Shown: positions 43,268 through 51,413 of the stretch, in pieces | Layout: each line of letters opens with the position of its first letter | Position numbering within the stretch: position 1 is the first letter of the stretch | From: CBDBIK01 sp965206145 | Lineage (GTDB): Bacteria > Pseudomonadota > Alphaproteobacteria > TMED109 | Assembly (NCBI GenBank): GCA_965206145.1 | Contig: CBDBIK010000002.1 | Span: 62,001-126,000, forward strand | DNA length: 64,000 nt | Direction: 5' to 3' | Notes under the pieces: model-generated | What the model saw: only the letters and a program-made list of their open reading frames with translations | Told to the model about the DNA's origin: nothing | Database searches by the model: none | Position numbers and translations under genes: made by a program

Positions 43268-43614
43268 AGCTGAAGCTCATCGTTGCGTTGGTGCAAAACG
43301 AACATACCGATGCCATTCTTGAGGCTGCACGCAATGCCGGTGCAACCGGATCCACGGTGATAGAGCGCGTCCGAGGGGAGGGACTTACGCCAGAGAAATC
43401 GTTCCTCGGTCTCGATGTGCAGTCGATGTGCACTGCGGTTCTTTTCGTCGTCGCTGAGGCTCGCGCCCACAACATTCTTGAGAAGATTGCCAAGGCGGGT
43501 CAGTTTGAGGAAAAGCATGGGACCGGGCTCGCTTTCCAGGTCGCCATTGAGGATGCCATCGGTTTGAGCAGCCAGCTTCCCACGCTGACTCAGGAAGAGG
43601 AGGAACGGATATGA
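43264..43614 (+). CDS. Divergent PII-like nitrogen-regulatory protein
   Basis: A 116-residue ferredoxin-like protein resembling GlnB/GlnK. MKLKLIVALVQNEHTDAILEAARNAGATGSTVIE is the first beta-alpha-beta unit. The T-loop region (VRGEGLTPEKSFLGLDVQS) is short and lacks the uridylylated Tyr51. GTGLAFQ may replace the B-loop GDGKIFV. A nucleotide-responsive regulator is inferred, probably acting on the DUF1538 membrane pair, as GlnK acts on AmtB. ATGA overlaps occur on both sides. Confidence 0.82.
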   Translation: MKLKLIVALVQNEHTDAILEAARNAGATGSTVIERVRGEGLTPEKSFLGLDVQSMCTAVLFVVAEARAHNILEKIAKAGQFEEKHGTGLAFQVAIEDAIGLSSQLPTLTQEEEERI

Positions 43615-44033
43615 ACAAGGTCGTCCATGTGCCCGTCCGGTCAGTGATGACCTCGCCGGTCCAGATCATTTCGCGTCTTGCGTCAATCAAGGAGGCTGTC
43701 GAGTTGATGCACGAACGCCAGACGTCCTCGCTCGTGGTTGAGCGCCGCGATGCGGAAGACGAATACGGCATCCTCACGCTCACCGACATTGCGTCCAAGG
43801 TGATTGCCGAGAACCGCGTGCCGGCGAGGGTCAACGTCTACGAAATCATGAGCAAGCCCGTGGTGATGGTTCCCGAGAGCATGGAAATCCGGTTCGCGGT
43901 CCAGCTGCTCATCCGCTTCAACCTCTCTCGGGCACCCGTCCATGACGAGAAACGCAACCTTGTAGGGATTATTAGCTTGCGGGATGCAGTGCTCCGTCAT
44001 CTCCGAAACGAGATGGCGGACGCGGAGGATTAG
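43611..44033 (+). CDS. CBS-domain pair protein
   Basis: A 140-residue protein made of two CBS motifs (about 6-65 and 73-132): VRSVMTSPVQIISRLASIKEAVELM and VYEIMSKPVVMVPESMEIRFAVQLL, split here by sense. Bateman modules usually bind AMP, ATP or SAM and gate enzymes or transporters. It is the last gene of the DUF1538-DUF1538-PII-CBS operon and starts inside the PII stop (ATGA). Its 3' end overlaps the convergent hydrolase gene by 4 bp. Probably an energy-charge sensor for the membrane pair (inference). Confidence 0.85.
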   Translation: MNKVVHVPVRSVMTSPVQIISRLASIKEAVELMHERQTSSLVVERRDAEDEYGILTLTDIASKVIAENRVPARVNVYEIMSKPVVMVPESMEIRFAVQLLIRFNLSRAPVHDEKRNLVGIISLRDAVLRHLRNEMADAED

Positions 44034-44896
44034 GGCTGGGGGCCGGTACTTTCCATCCACTTGCGCATCATTCGGATCACGTCGCTTTCAGGGTCAGATA
44101 GCCCATCAAAGTAGGAGAAATGGTTGTAGCCGGGGATCTCGGAGTAGAGGCATGAGACTCCCTGAGCTTCGAGGTGGTTCCGGTACGCCCTCGATTGCCC
44201 GATCCATCCTTCCGGCTCGGCACCGCCAGCGGTGATCAGAACCGGGGGTTTGTGACGCAAGGGACGGGCGAGTGTGTCGTTGCGCTCCGCTGTATCCGGA
44301 TCCAGTCCTATCTCTGCATTCACCGTGAGACGCAGAGTCACCTGTGGCTCGTAGATCCCGCTCATGGCGGCGACTCCTCGAAGCGAATCACCGACATCCC
44401 CGAGGTCCTCGCCGAGTAGCATTGCCGCGATGTGGGCACCGGCAGAATGTCCGTAGAGGAACAGTCGCTTCGGATCACCTCCGAGTTCGCCTGCGTTTGC
44501 AGCTGCCCACATGACCGCTTCACGGCCTTGGCGAATGATCTCGTCGAGGCTGACCGTCGGGCACAGGTCGTAGTTCACATTGAGGAAGAGCGCGTCTTTG
44601 AAGGGAAGGGCGAAGTGGGAATGATCGCTCTTGTCCAGGGCGCGCCAGTAGCCGCCGTGGAAGAACACCACGGCACAGGCTGGTTCTTTGCCAACAGGGC
44701 GGCAGGCATCAAGGGTTTGCTTGGGGTTCTCGCCATAGCGCACGTCGAAACTGCTGCGGGACGCGATCTCGTTACGGGCTTCGGCACCAAGTTTCACCGC
44801 TTTGCTGAGATAGTCCTCCGCATCGGGCACGGCTATCCGCGGATTAAAGTGGTTCTCGAGTTCGGCCTCGGGGACCGCCTGCCATGCCATGCCCAT
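44030..44896 (-). CDS. Alpha/beta hydrolase, arylformamidase/kynurenine-formamidase-like
   Basis: A 288-residue hydrolase with HGGYWRALDK (oxyanion HGGxW), nucleophile elbow GHSAGAH, an acid near the DPDTAERN-PPVLITAGGAEP segment, and His in GYNHFSYF. These features match the KynB-like esterase/formamidase family. ATG 44896 has a perfect GGAGG 8 bp upstream. No kynurenine-pathway genes are nearby, so the substrate could be another amide or ester. Confidence 0.8.
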   Translation of the reverse strand: MGMAWQAVPEAELENHFNPRIAVPDAEDYLSKAVKLGAEARNEIASRSSFDVRYGENPKQTLDACRPVGKEPACAVVFFHGGYWRALDKSDHSHFALPFKDALFLNVNYDLCPTVSLDEIIRQGREAVMWAAANAGELGGDPKRLFLYGHSAGAHIAAMLLGEDLGDVGDSLRGVAAMSGIYEPQVTLRLTVNAEIGLDPDTAERNDTLARPLRHKPPVLITAGGAEPEGWIGQSRAYRNHLEAQGVSCLYSEIPGYNHFSYFDGLSDPESDVIRMMRKWMESTGPQP

Positions 44897-45024
44897 GTGA
44901 TGATCCTCCGCCTTTGTGGTGTGTTTCCATTATGCGGATGGGAAAGCCTGTGCAAAAGCGGGGCTGTGGCAACTCCGTCGCCGTTTTGCAAAGATGTGAG
45001 TTCCCGGTGTCCTAGGCGGATCGC

Positions 45025-46620
45025 ATGATGGCTGAGCGTCGCTACAAGTTCTGGGGTTGGGGTTACGAGGATGAACTGCCTTCTCTCGAAGTCGAGCGGG
45101 CCGACCTTGAGCGCATCTCCACGATCACGGGAATCAAGCCGGGCTCGCGAATTCCCTGGCCCACGATTGAGGAAATCTCACTTCCTGAATCCCGAATTGC
45201 GGCCCCGAAGGCACTCGCCGGAATCGCATCGGTCGATCCTCATGAGCGCGCCGCGCACACCTACGGGAAGTCGTTTCCTGACTACACCCGTGCGTTCGCC
45301 AGGGATTTCTCGTCCGCTCCGGATATCGTTTTTCATCCCCGGACCGAAGACGAGGTGGTCTCGATTCTCGACTGGGCGGCGGGCACAAAATCCGCAGTGA
45401 TTCCGTTCGGCGCTGGCTCTAGCGTCGTCGGCGGGATCGAACCAGTGGTCGGCGACGGTTTCTCTGGTGTTATCAGTGTTGATCTCCGCCGGATGGGCAA
45501 GGTGCGCGAAGTTGACTTGGTGTCCCGTGCGGCCTGCATTGAGGGAGGGGCCCTGGGGCCGGTCCTCGAGCGACAACTCAAAGAGCACGGTCTCACCCTC
45601 CGCCATTTCCCGCAGTCGTTTGAGTTCTCAACGCTCGGAGGTTGGATCGCAACGCGTTCCGGTGGCCACTTCGCGACCCTCCATACTCATATCGAGGAGC
45701 TTGTGGAGTCGGTTCGTGTCATTACCCCGCAGGGAACTCTCGAAAGTCGTCGTCTTCCCGGATCGGGTGCTGGTCCTAGTACTGACCGCTTCTTCGCAGG
45801 CTCCGAGGGTGCTCTGGGGATCATCACTTCGGCTTGGATGAAGGTTTTTCTGCGCCCGGTCTACCGGGCTTCCGCGGCGATCCGCTTCGATGATTTTCTG
45901 AAGGCTGCGGAGGCAATCAGGACAATCGTCCAGGCGGGGCTTTGGCCTGCCAACTGCCGGCTCGTGGATGCCGAGGAGGCTCGTATTGCAGGCGCTGAAG
46001 AGGGAGGACACTTGCTTGTCGTCGCGTTCGAGAACGCTGACGTCCCGGTTAACGCATGGATGGACCTTGCCCTTGCATGTGCGTGTGGTGCAGGTGGGAG
46101 ACCTGAGGAAACCGCCGTCGAGGCCCCGAACCGTCAGGGGGCGGCGGGTGCGTGGAGGGACGGGTTCATCCGCGCGCCTTACGTTCGCGAAACCCTGATC
46201 GCCAATGGCTTCATTGCCGATACTTTTGAGACCGCGATCACCTGGGATCGACTACCAACCTTCCACTACAACGTGAAGGAGGTGACGCTCGACGCGATCC
46301 GGCGCATCACTGGGCAGGAAGGCCACGTTACTTGTCGTGTTACGCATGCTTATCCCGATGGGTGTGCGCCGTATTTCACCTTCCATGCCCGTGCCCCGAA
46401 GGGAGGGGAACTTACCGCCTGGAGGGAGATCAAAGAGGCGGCTTCCGAAGCACTCCTCGCTGAGGGGGGCACTATCACGCACCATCACGCGGTGGGAAGG
46501 GATCATATGCCCTGGTATGTCCGCCAGCGTCCGGGACTTTTTAGCGACGTGCTTGCGGCAGCCAAGCGGGAGCTGGATCCAGCTGGGATCATGAATCCCG
46601 GCGTCATCGTGGAGGCTTGA
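45025..46620 (+). CDS. FAD-binding oxidase, alkyldihydroxyacetonephosphate synthase-like
   Basis: A 531-residue VAO-fold flavoprotein. KFWGWGYEDE at the N-terminus is the alkyl-DHAP-synthase signature. The FAD-binding segment is VIPFGAGSSVVGGIEP, followed by SFEFSTLGGWIATRSGG and FFAGSEGALGIIT. C-terminal HHHAVGRDHMPW also fits that family. Eukaryotic AGPS makes ether-lipid precursors; bacterial relatives may have other 2-hydroxyacid-type substrates. ATG 45025 or 45028. Its TGA overlaps the mltB ATG. Confidence 0.82.
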   Translation: MMAERRYKFWGWGYEDELPSLEVERADLERISTITGIKPGSRIPWPTIEEISLPESRIAAPKALAGIASVDPHERAAHTYGKSFPDYTRAFARDFSSAPDIVFHPRTEDEVVSILDWAAGTKSAVIPFGAGSSVVGGIEPVVGDGFSGVISVDLRRMGKVREVDLVSRAACIEGGALGPVLERQLKEHGLTLRHFPQSFEFSTLGGWIATRSGGHFATLHTHIEELVESVRVITPQGTLESRRLPGSGAGPSTDRFFAGSEGALGIITSAWMKVFLRPVYRASAAIRFDDFLKAAEAIRTIVQAGLWPANCRLVDAEEARIAGAEEGGHLLVVAFENADVPVNAWMDLALACACGAGGRPEETAVEAPNRQGAAGAWRDGFIRAPYVRETLIANGFIADTFETAITWDRLPTFHYNVKEVTLDAIRRITGQEGHVTCRVTHAYPDGCAPYFTFHARAPKGGELTAWREIKEAASEALLAEGGTITHHHAVGRDHMPWYVRQRPGLFSDVLAAAKRELDPAGIMNPGVIVEA

Positions 46621-47591
46621 TGAGATTTTTTGCGGTTTGTGCCGTTGCAGTTTTTGCACTTGTCCACAGCCATTTTGCCACGGCGGAGACATTCACCGAG
46701 TGGGCCGATGGAGTTCGGACCGAAGCCCTGGCACAAGGGATCGATTCGGAGGTGCTCGACGTCGCTCTTGCCTCCCTCGACGGTCCCATCGTCAGGGTGC
46801 TGGAGCTTGATCGCAGGCAGGTCGAGAGCAAGATCACTCTGCGTGAGTATCTCGCTCTCATTGTTGATGCCAATCGCATCAGTAAGGGGCAACGCATGGC
46901 TGAACGGCACTCCGCCATTCTCCAAAGTGTCCGGGATGAGTTTCACGTGCAGCCGAGGTTCATCCTCGCGATCTGGGGCATCGAGACCAGATATGGTGAC
47001 ATCATGGGCGGGTTTCCAGTGCTGAACGCACTTGCCACTCTGGCTTATGAAGGAAGAAGAAAACCGTTTTTCCGTAAAGAGTTATTGGCAGCTTTGAAAA
47101 TTATGGATGAAGAAGAAATGACACCGGAATCGATGCTCGGATCGTGGGCGGGAGCGATGGGACAGGGCCAGTTCATGCCGACGAGTTACACCACCTTTGC
47201 CTTTGACCAGGATCGGGACGGTCGCCGCGACATCTGGACGAACAAGGCTGATGCACTCGCTTCGATCGCCAACTACCTCAAGCGTCATGGCTGGCGTGAC
47301 GACATCACCTGGGGACGGAAGGTGCGTTTGCCCGGGGACATTGCTCCCGAGCTTCTCGGTCTTGAGGTAACGCGCGAGATTTCGGAGTGGCAGGCACTCG
47401 GCGTGCGCCGTGCCAACGGGGACGATCTTCCCACACGACGGCTCGACGCTTCTCTTGTCGTGCCTGACTACCCCGAGGGAGATGCTTTCCTCGTCTATGC
47501 CAACTTCCGAACGATTCTTAAATACAACCGCTCTTCCTACTATGCGATCGCCGTCGGGCTTCTCTCGGACCAGCTTCGAGGAGCGGACTGA
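46620..47591 (+). CDS. Lytic murein transglycosylase, MltB family
   Basis: A 323-residue exported enzyme that cleaves peptidoglycan to 1,6-anhydro products. It has a signal peptide (cleavage near ATA-ET), a catalytic Glu in IWGIETRYGD, and LGSWAGAMGQGQFMPTSYTTFAFDQDRDGR, split here by sense, typical of SLT_2. ATG 46620 is chosen: GGAGG sits 4 bp upstream and the start overlaps the previous stop as TGATG. No lipobox is visible, unlike E. coli MltB. Overlaps rlpA by 1 bp. Confidence 0.93.
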   Translation: MRFFAVCAVAVFALVHSHFATAETFTEWADGVRTEALAQGIDSEVLDVALASLDGPIVRVLELDRRQVESKITLREYLALIVDANRISKGQRMAERHSAILQSVRDEFHVQPRFILAIWGIETRYGDIMGGFPVLNALATLAYEGRRKPFFRKELLAALKIMDEEEMTPESMLGSWAGAMGQGQFMPTSYTTFAFDQDRDGRRDIWTNKADALASIANYLKRHGWRDDITWGRKVRLPGDIAPELLGLEVTREISEWQALGVRRANGDDLPTRRLDASLVVPDYPEGDAFLVYANFRTILKYNRSSYYAIAVGLLSDQLRGAD

Positions 47592-48370
47592 TGCGCCTTG
47601 CAGTTCTTGTACTTCCCGTTCTGATCCTCATTCTCACAGGCTGTGCGGGCCCGCGCACCGCTCCTGCGCCGATGGAAGGGGATGTGGCTCTGCCCGGCGG
47701 TGGTGTTTACAAGGTAGGGAAGCCCTACGTGATCGCCGGGCGGCGCTATACACCCCGGGTCCAGCCCGGCTATAGCGAGATCGGGCTTGCGTCCTGGTAC
47801 GGGCCTGCCTTCGACGGCAAGCTCACCGCGAACGGTGAGCTTTTTGATCAGTACGCCATCACTGCCGCCCACAAGACGCTTCCGCTTCCCTCCCGGGTGC
47901 GGGTGATCAATCTTGAAAACGGTCGTGAGCTTGTTGTTCGTGTTAACGACCGAGGTCCCTTTGTTGGCGATCGCATCATCGACCTCTCGCGCCGCTCCGC
48001 TCAACTTCTCGGTATCGAACAGGCAGGCGTGGGCAGGGTGCGCATTGATCTCATTGACAGTGGTTTGCACCTCCTGGCAAAGAACGCTCCGCCACTTCCG
48101 ACCGAGACGCCCGCCATCCCTGTTCCGAGCACCGCCAATACGTCCCTCTACGTCCAGGTGGGCGCGTTTCTGGAACCGGCCAACGCAGAAGAGATGGCAG
48201 GAAGACTTTCTTCCTTTGGAAAGACGGACATCCTTCCCCGTGCGACGGAACGGGGAACGTTTCATCTCGTGCTTCTTGGTCCTCTTGAGGACACTGCCTC
48301 GGCTGATGACCTGGTGGTGCGCCTCATGGAAGAAGGGCACGATTCCCGCGTCTTCCTGGTGGAAAGATGA
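47591..48370 (+). CDS. rlpA: Septal ring lytic transglycosylase RlpA-family lipoprotein
   Basis: A 259-residue lipoprotein. The signal MRLAVLVLPVLILILTGC gives lipidated C18. A double-psi beta barrel (about 70-155) has GLASWYGPAFDGKLTANGE, TAAHKTLPLP and VNDRGPFVGDRIIDLS, with the conserved Asp and His. A C-terminal SPOR domain (about 180-259, YVQVGAFLEPANAEEM) binds denuded septal glycan. It acts in cell separation. Its TGA overlaps or abuts the dac gene. Confidence 0.93.
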   Translation: MRLAVLVLPVLILILTGCAGPRTAPAPMEGDVALPGGGVYKVGKPYVIAGRRYTPRVQPGYSEIGLASWYGPAFDGKLTANGELFDQYAITAAHKTLPLPSRVRVINLENGRELVVRVNDRGPFVGDRIIDLSRRSAQLLGIEQAGVGRVRIDLIDSGLHLLAKNAPPLPTETPAIPVPSTANTSLYVQVGAFLEPANAEEMAGRLSSFGKTDILPRATERGTFHLVLLGPLEDTASADDLVVRLMEEGHDSRVFLVER

Positions 48371-48459
48371 GAAGCGGAAGAGTCTCAGCTCCTTCAACTG
48401 GGTTCGGTCCCGTGGCAGACTGCGAACTCCCTGCTTCCTCCGAAAAACCGGAATCCCTC

Positions 48460-49617
48460 ATGTTCCAAGGATCCCGAGGGCGTCTTGCCCTTTTTCTTCG
48501 AGCGGTTTTATTCCTGCTCGTTTGCACACCTCTCACCGCTCACGCCCAGATCCTTGAGACTTCCGCTCCACAGGCTTTCCTTCTGGATTACCAAACCGGC
48601 ACCGTCCTTCTGGACAAGAACGCTGATGTCCCGGTTCCGCCGGCTTCCATGAGCAAGCTGATGACGGTGTATCTCGCTTTCGAGGCTATTCGGGACGGAT
48701 ATTTCGATTTGGATAGCGAGCTTCGCGTGAGCGAGGAAGCCTGGAAGAAGGGTGGCTCGAAGATGTTTGTTGAGGTCGGGACAGAAGTCAGGCTCGAGGA
48801 CCTGCTCAGGGGGATCATCGTTCAGTCCGGAAACGATGCCTGCATCGTCATCGCGGAGGCGCTTGGCGGCACGGAGGATGGATTTGCCGATCTGATGAAT
48901 CTCCGGGCGAAGGATCTCGGGCTCGAAAACAGCAATTTCACCAACGCGACAGGCTGGCCGCATCCAGCCCATCGGATGTCCTTGCGCGACCTTGCCACCC
49001 TTACCATCCGCCTTCTCGAAGATTTCCCTGTGTACTTTTCGATGTTCGCCGAGACTGAATTCACCTACGGCGGGATCAAGCAGAAAAACAGGAACCCGCT
49101 CCTCTACCGGGCCATCGGTGCGGACGGGATGAAGACGGGATACACGGAAGAAGCAGGCTACGGGCTGGCTGCGACGGCGAAGAGAGGAGGGCGCAGAATC
49201 ATTCTCGTTTTCAACGGCATGGGTAGCGAGAACGAACGTAACTCCGAGGCGGCTCGACTTCTGGAGTTTGCCTTTTTGCAGTACCAGAACGTTCGTCTTG
49301 TTGAGGCAGATGTGCCGATTGCTTCGACCAGGGTCTGGCTTGGTCGAAGCGAGAGCGTCTCTCTCGTCCATCCGAATCCCCTGGATGTGACACTTCCCCG
49401 GGGGCCGATGCGGGACCAGACCATTGTCACCTTGCGTTACTCCGGCCCGCTCTGGGCTCCAGTTGTTAAGGGGACCGAGGTTGCCACCCTCGTGATCGAA
49501 AATCCCCTGCTGCAGTCTCGGGAAGTCCCGTTGTTTGCAGGGGAGGACGTACTGAAACTCGGATTTGTCGGCCACCTAGCGTCGTCTCTCGGTTACTTGG
49601 TTTGGGGCGATCCATAG
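48460..49617 (+). CDS. D-alanyl-D-alanine carboxypeptidase (PBP5/6-type)
   Basis: A 385-residue DD-peptidase. It has a signal peptide (MFQGSRGRLALFLRAVLFLL, cleavage near AHA-Q) and the penicillin-binding motifs SxxK (S63-MS-K66), SGN (123-125) and KTG (225-227). The C-terminal beta domain includes YSGPLWAPVVKGTEVATLVI, and an amphipathic membrane anchor ends the chain. ATG 48460 is chosen because the signal peptide begins there. ATG 48367 overlaps rlpA by 4 bp and would add 31 residues that look like leader sequence, but cannot be excluded. Confidence 0.92.
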   Translation: MFQGSRGRLALFLRAVLFLLVCTPLTAHAQILETSAPQAFLLDYQTGTVLLDKNADVPVPPASMSKLMTVYLAFEAIRDGYFDLDSELRVSEEAWKKGGSKMFVEVGTEVRLEDLLRGIIVQSGNDACIVIAEALGGTEDGFADLMNLRAKDLGLENSNFTNATGWPHPAHRMSLRDLATLTIRLLEDFPVYFSMFAETEFTYGGIKQKNRNPLLYRAIGADGMKTGYTEEAGYGLAATAKRGGRRIILVFNGMGSENERNSEAARLLEFAFLQYQNVRLVEADVPIASTRVWLGRSESVSLVHPNPLDVTLPRGPMRDQTIVTLRYSGPLWAPVVKGTEVATLVIENPLLQSREVPLFAGEDVLKLGFVGHLASSLGYLVWGDP

Positions 49618-50351
49618 CCGGGCGTGATGCCCGCAAGGGTGTTTTCATCACGCTTGAGGGAGGCGAGGGGAGCGGCAAGTCCACTCAAACGCAAAGACTC
49701 GAAGCGATGCTCGCCCGGTCAGGACGCACGGTCCTCCGTGTCCGGGAACCTGCCGGCGAGATCGGTGAGCTGATCTTCCGGCTTCTCCGCGGAAAAGGCC
49801 GGGGAGTCTGGGACGAGAAGCTGGCGACGCTGCTGTTCTTGGCAGCTCGTCTTGTGCATTGGCGCCAGACAATCCGGCCGGAACTGGAGAAGGGAACCTG
49901 GGTGGTCTCGGACCGCTTTCACGATTCAACGCTGGCCTACCAGGGGGCGGGGCAGGGAGTGCTTGCCGAAACGCTCAAACTGCTCTCCAGTTTCGTCTTC
50001 CCGGAGGACATCGCACCCGACCTCACCCTGATTCTCGATATTGATCCCGCTGAGAGCTTTGCCCGTGCGAGTGCGCGCGAGCGGGCCGGCCGCATGCAGC
50101 TGGCCCTGTTTGAGGGGGCAGAGGAGGACGTCTCGGATGGCAAACGCAAGGTGCGGGCACGTCTCGATCGTTTTGAGCGGCGGGGCGATCAATTTCACGA
50201 GCGGGTACGCAAGGCCTTTCTCGACATCGCATCCCGTGAACCGGAGCGTTGTGTCGTGATCGATTCTTCTCTTCCAATGGGAGAGGTGGCGGAGGAAATC
50301 TGGCGGGCCGTCGAGGAGCGTTGTGGAGGGGGCGATGGCAAAAGAGACTGA
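49602..50351 (+). CDS. tmk: Thymidylate kinase
   Basis: Phosphorylates dTMP to dTDP. The 249-residue protein has P-loop EGGEGSGKST (19-28), SDRFHDSTLAYQG and the LID region. The usual REPGGT loop reads REPAGEIGE, and the LID contains an extra ~25 residues (AGRMQLALFEGAEEDVSDGK) relative to typical ~210-residue enzymes. The only in-frame start is TTG 49602, overlapping dac by 16 bp. Followed by holB, the usual alphaproteobacterial order. Confidence 0.92.
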   Translation: MGRSIAGRDARKGVFITLEGGEGSGKSTQTQRLEAMLARSGRTVLRVREPAGEIGELIFRLLRGKGRGVWDEKLATLLFLAARLVHWRQTIRPELEKGTWVVSDRFHDSTLAYQGAGQGVLAETLKLLSSFVFPEDIAPDLTLILDIDPAESFARASARERAGRMQLALFEGAEEDVSDGKRKVRARLDRFERRGDQFHERVRKAFLDIASREPERCVVIDSSLPMGEVAEEIWRAVEERCGGGDGKRD

Positions 50352-51399
50352 ACGGGCGATCGAGCGGACGCCCCCGCGTTTTGCACAGGACCTCATGGGG
50401 CAGGAGGAAGCGGAACGGATTTTTCTCGATGCCCGCGTGGCAGGACGGATGCCGCACGCGTGGCTTCTTGTCGGCCCCCGCGGGGTGGGGAAAGCCACCT
50501 TTTGCCATCACGCTGCGGCAATGGTGCTCGCCGACGAAAACGGGGGAGAGGGAATCGCATTGCCTCCGGAGCATTCCGTTCGCCGTAAGGTGGCGGCGGG
50601 TAGCCACCCCGACCTCGTAACACTCGACCTCGCTTCAGGGGAGCGCAGGAGCGAGATCCCGGCTGAGGACGTGCGCAATCTCAAGGCCTTCTTCTCCCTC
50701 ACGCCTGCTGAGGGTGGCTGGCGTGTCGCCATCGTTGATTCCGTCGATGAACTCAATCGCTACGGTGCCAATGCTCTGCTCAAAATCGTTGAGGAACCTC
50801 CCGAATGCTCGATCCTTTTCCTCATCGCCCACGCCCCCGGATCGGTGCTGCCGACTGTGCGCTCGCGCTGTCGGACACTTCGTTTTTCCAAACTTGAAAT
50901 TGAGGATGCCGCACGGGTTCTTTCCCGGTCCTTGCCTGAGCACGGAGAGGGAGAAATCGCGAGCCTGGCAAGCCTTGCAGAGGGATCCCCGGGAGCGGCT
51001 CTCGCCCTCGCCGAGGCCGGAGGATTCCATCTCTACGAGGAGATCGCCAAACTTTGCAGTTCCTTGCCCGAACTCGACATGGCCGCCGTCCATGCGCTTG
51101 GTGAACGCTTCTCCCGTGCTCCAGGATCCGATCGCTTGCCTGCGTTCCTGACAATGTTTCGGACTTGGGTTCGCAGGACGGCAATGCGCCTCGTCAGGGA
51201 AGGGGACTTCCCTGAGATCATCGCCGGCGAAAGCGCCGGACAGCTCGGGTTTGCGCGTGCGGCCGGGCTTGAAGGAGTGCTTTCCCTATGGGATGATGCT
51301 GGTGTTGTCTCGGGTGAGGTGCTCGGGCTTCATCTGGACCGGAAACAAGCGGTTCTGGACGTGATGCTCGCCGCCCGTCGCAGTGCCGGAGGATCGTGA
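50335..51399 (+). CDS. holB: DNA polymerase III subunit delta'
   Basis: Clamp-loader subunit of 354 residues. Residues 47-54 hold a P-loop GPRGVGKA, in which Ala replaces the usual Thr/Ser. YGANALLKIVEEPP and the SRC-type VRSRCRTLRF motif are present. ATG 50335 has GGAGG 5 bp upstream; GTG 50323 is an alternative. It overlaps tmk by 17 bp and meets metG at its stop. Confidence 0.93.
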   Translation: MAKETERAIERTPPRFAQDLMGQEEAERIFLDARVAGRMPHAWLLVGPRGVGKATFCHHAAAMVLADENGGEGIALPPEHSVRRKVAAGSHPDLVTLDLASGERRSEIPAEDVRNLKAFFSLTPAEGGWRVAIVDSVDELNRYGANALLKIVEEPPECSILFLIAHAPGSVLPTVRSRCRTLRFSKLEIEDAARVLSRSLPEHGEGEIASLASLAEGSPGAALALAEAGGFHLYEEIAKLCSSLPELDMAAVHALGERFSRAPGSDRLPAFLTMFRTWVRRTAMRLVREGDFPEIIAGESAGQLGFARAAGLEGVLSLWDDAGVVSGEVLGLHLDRKQAVLDVMLAARRSAGGS

Positions 51400-51413
51400 C
51401 GGAGTTCCGAGGC

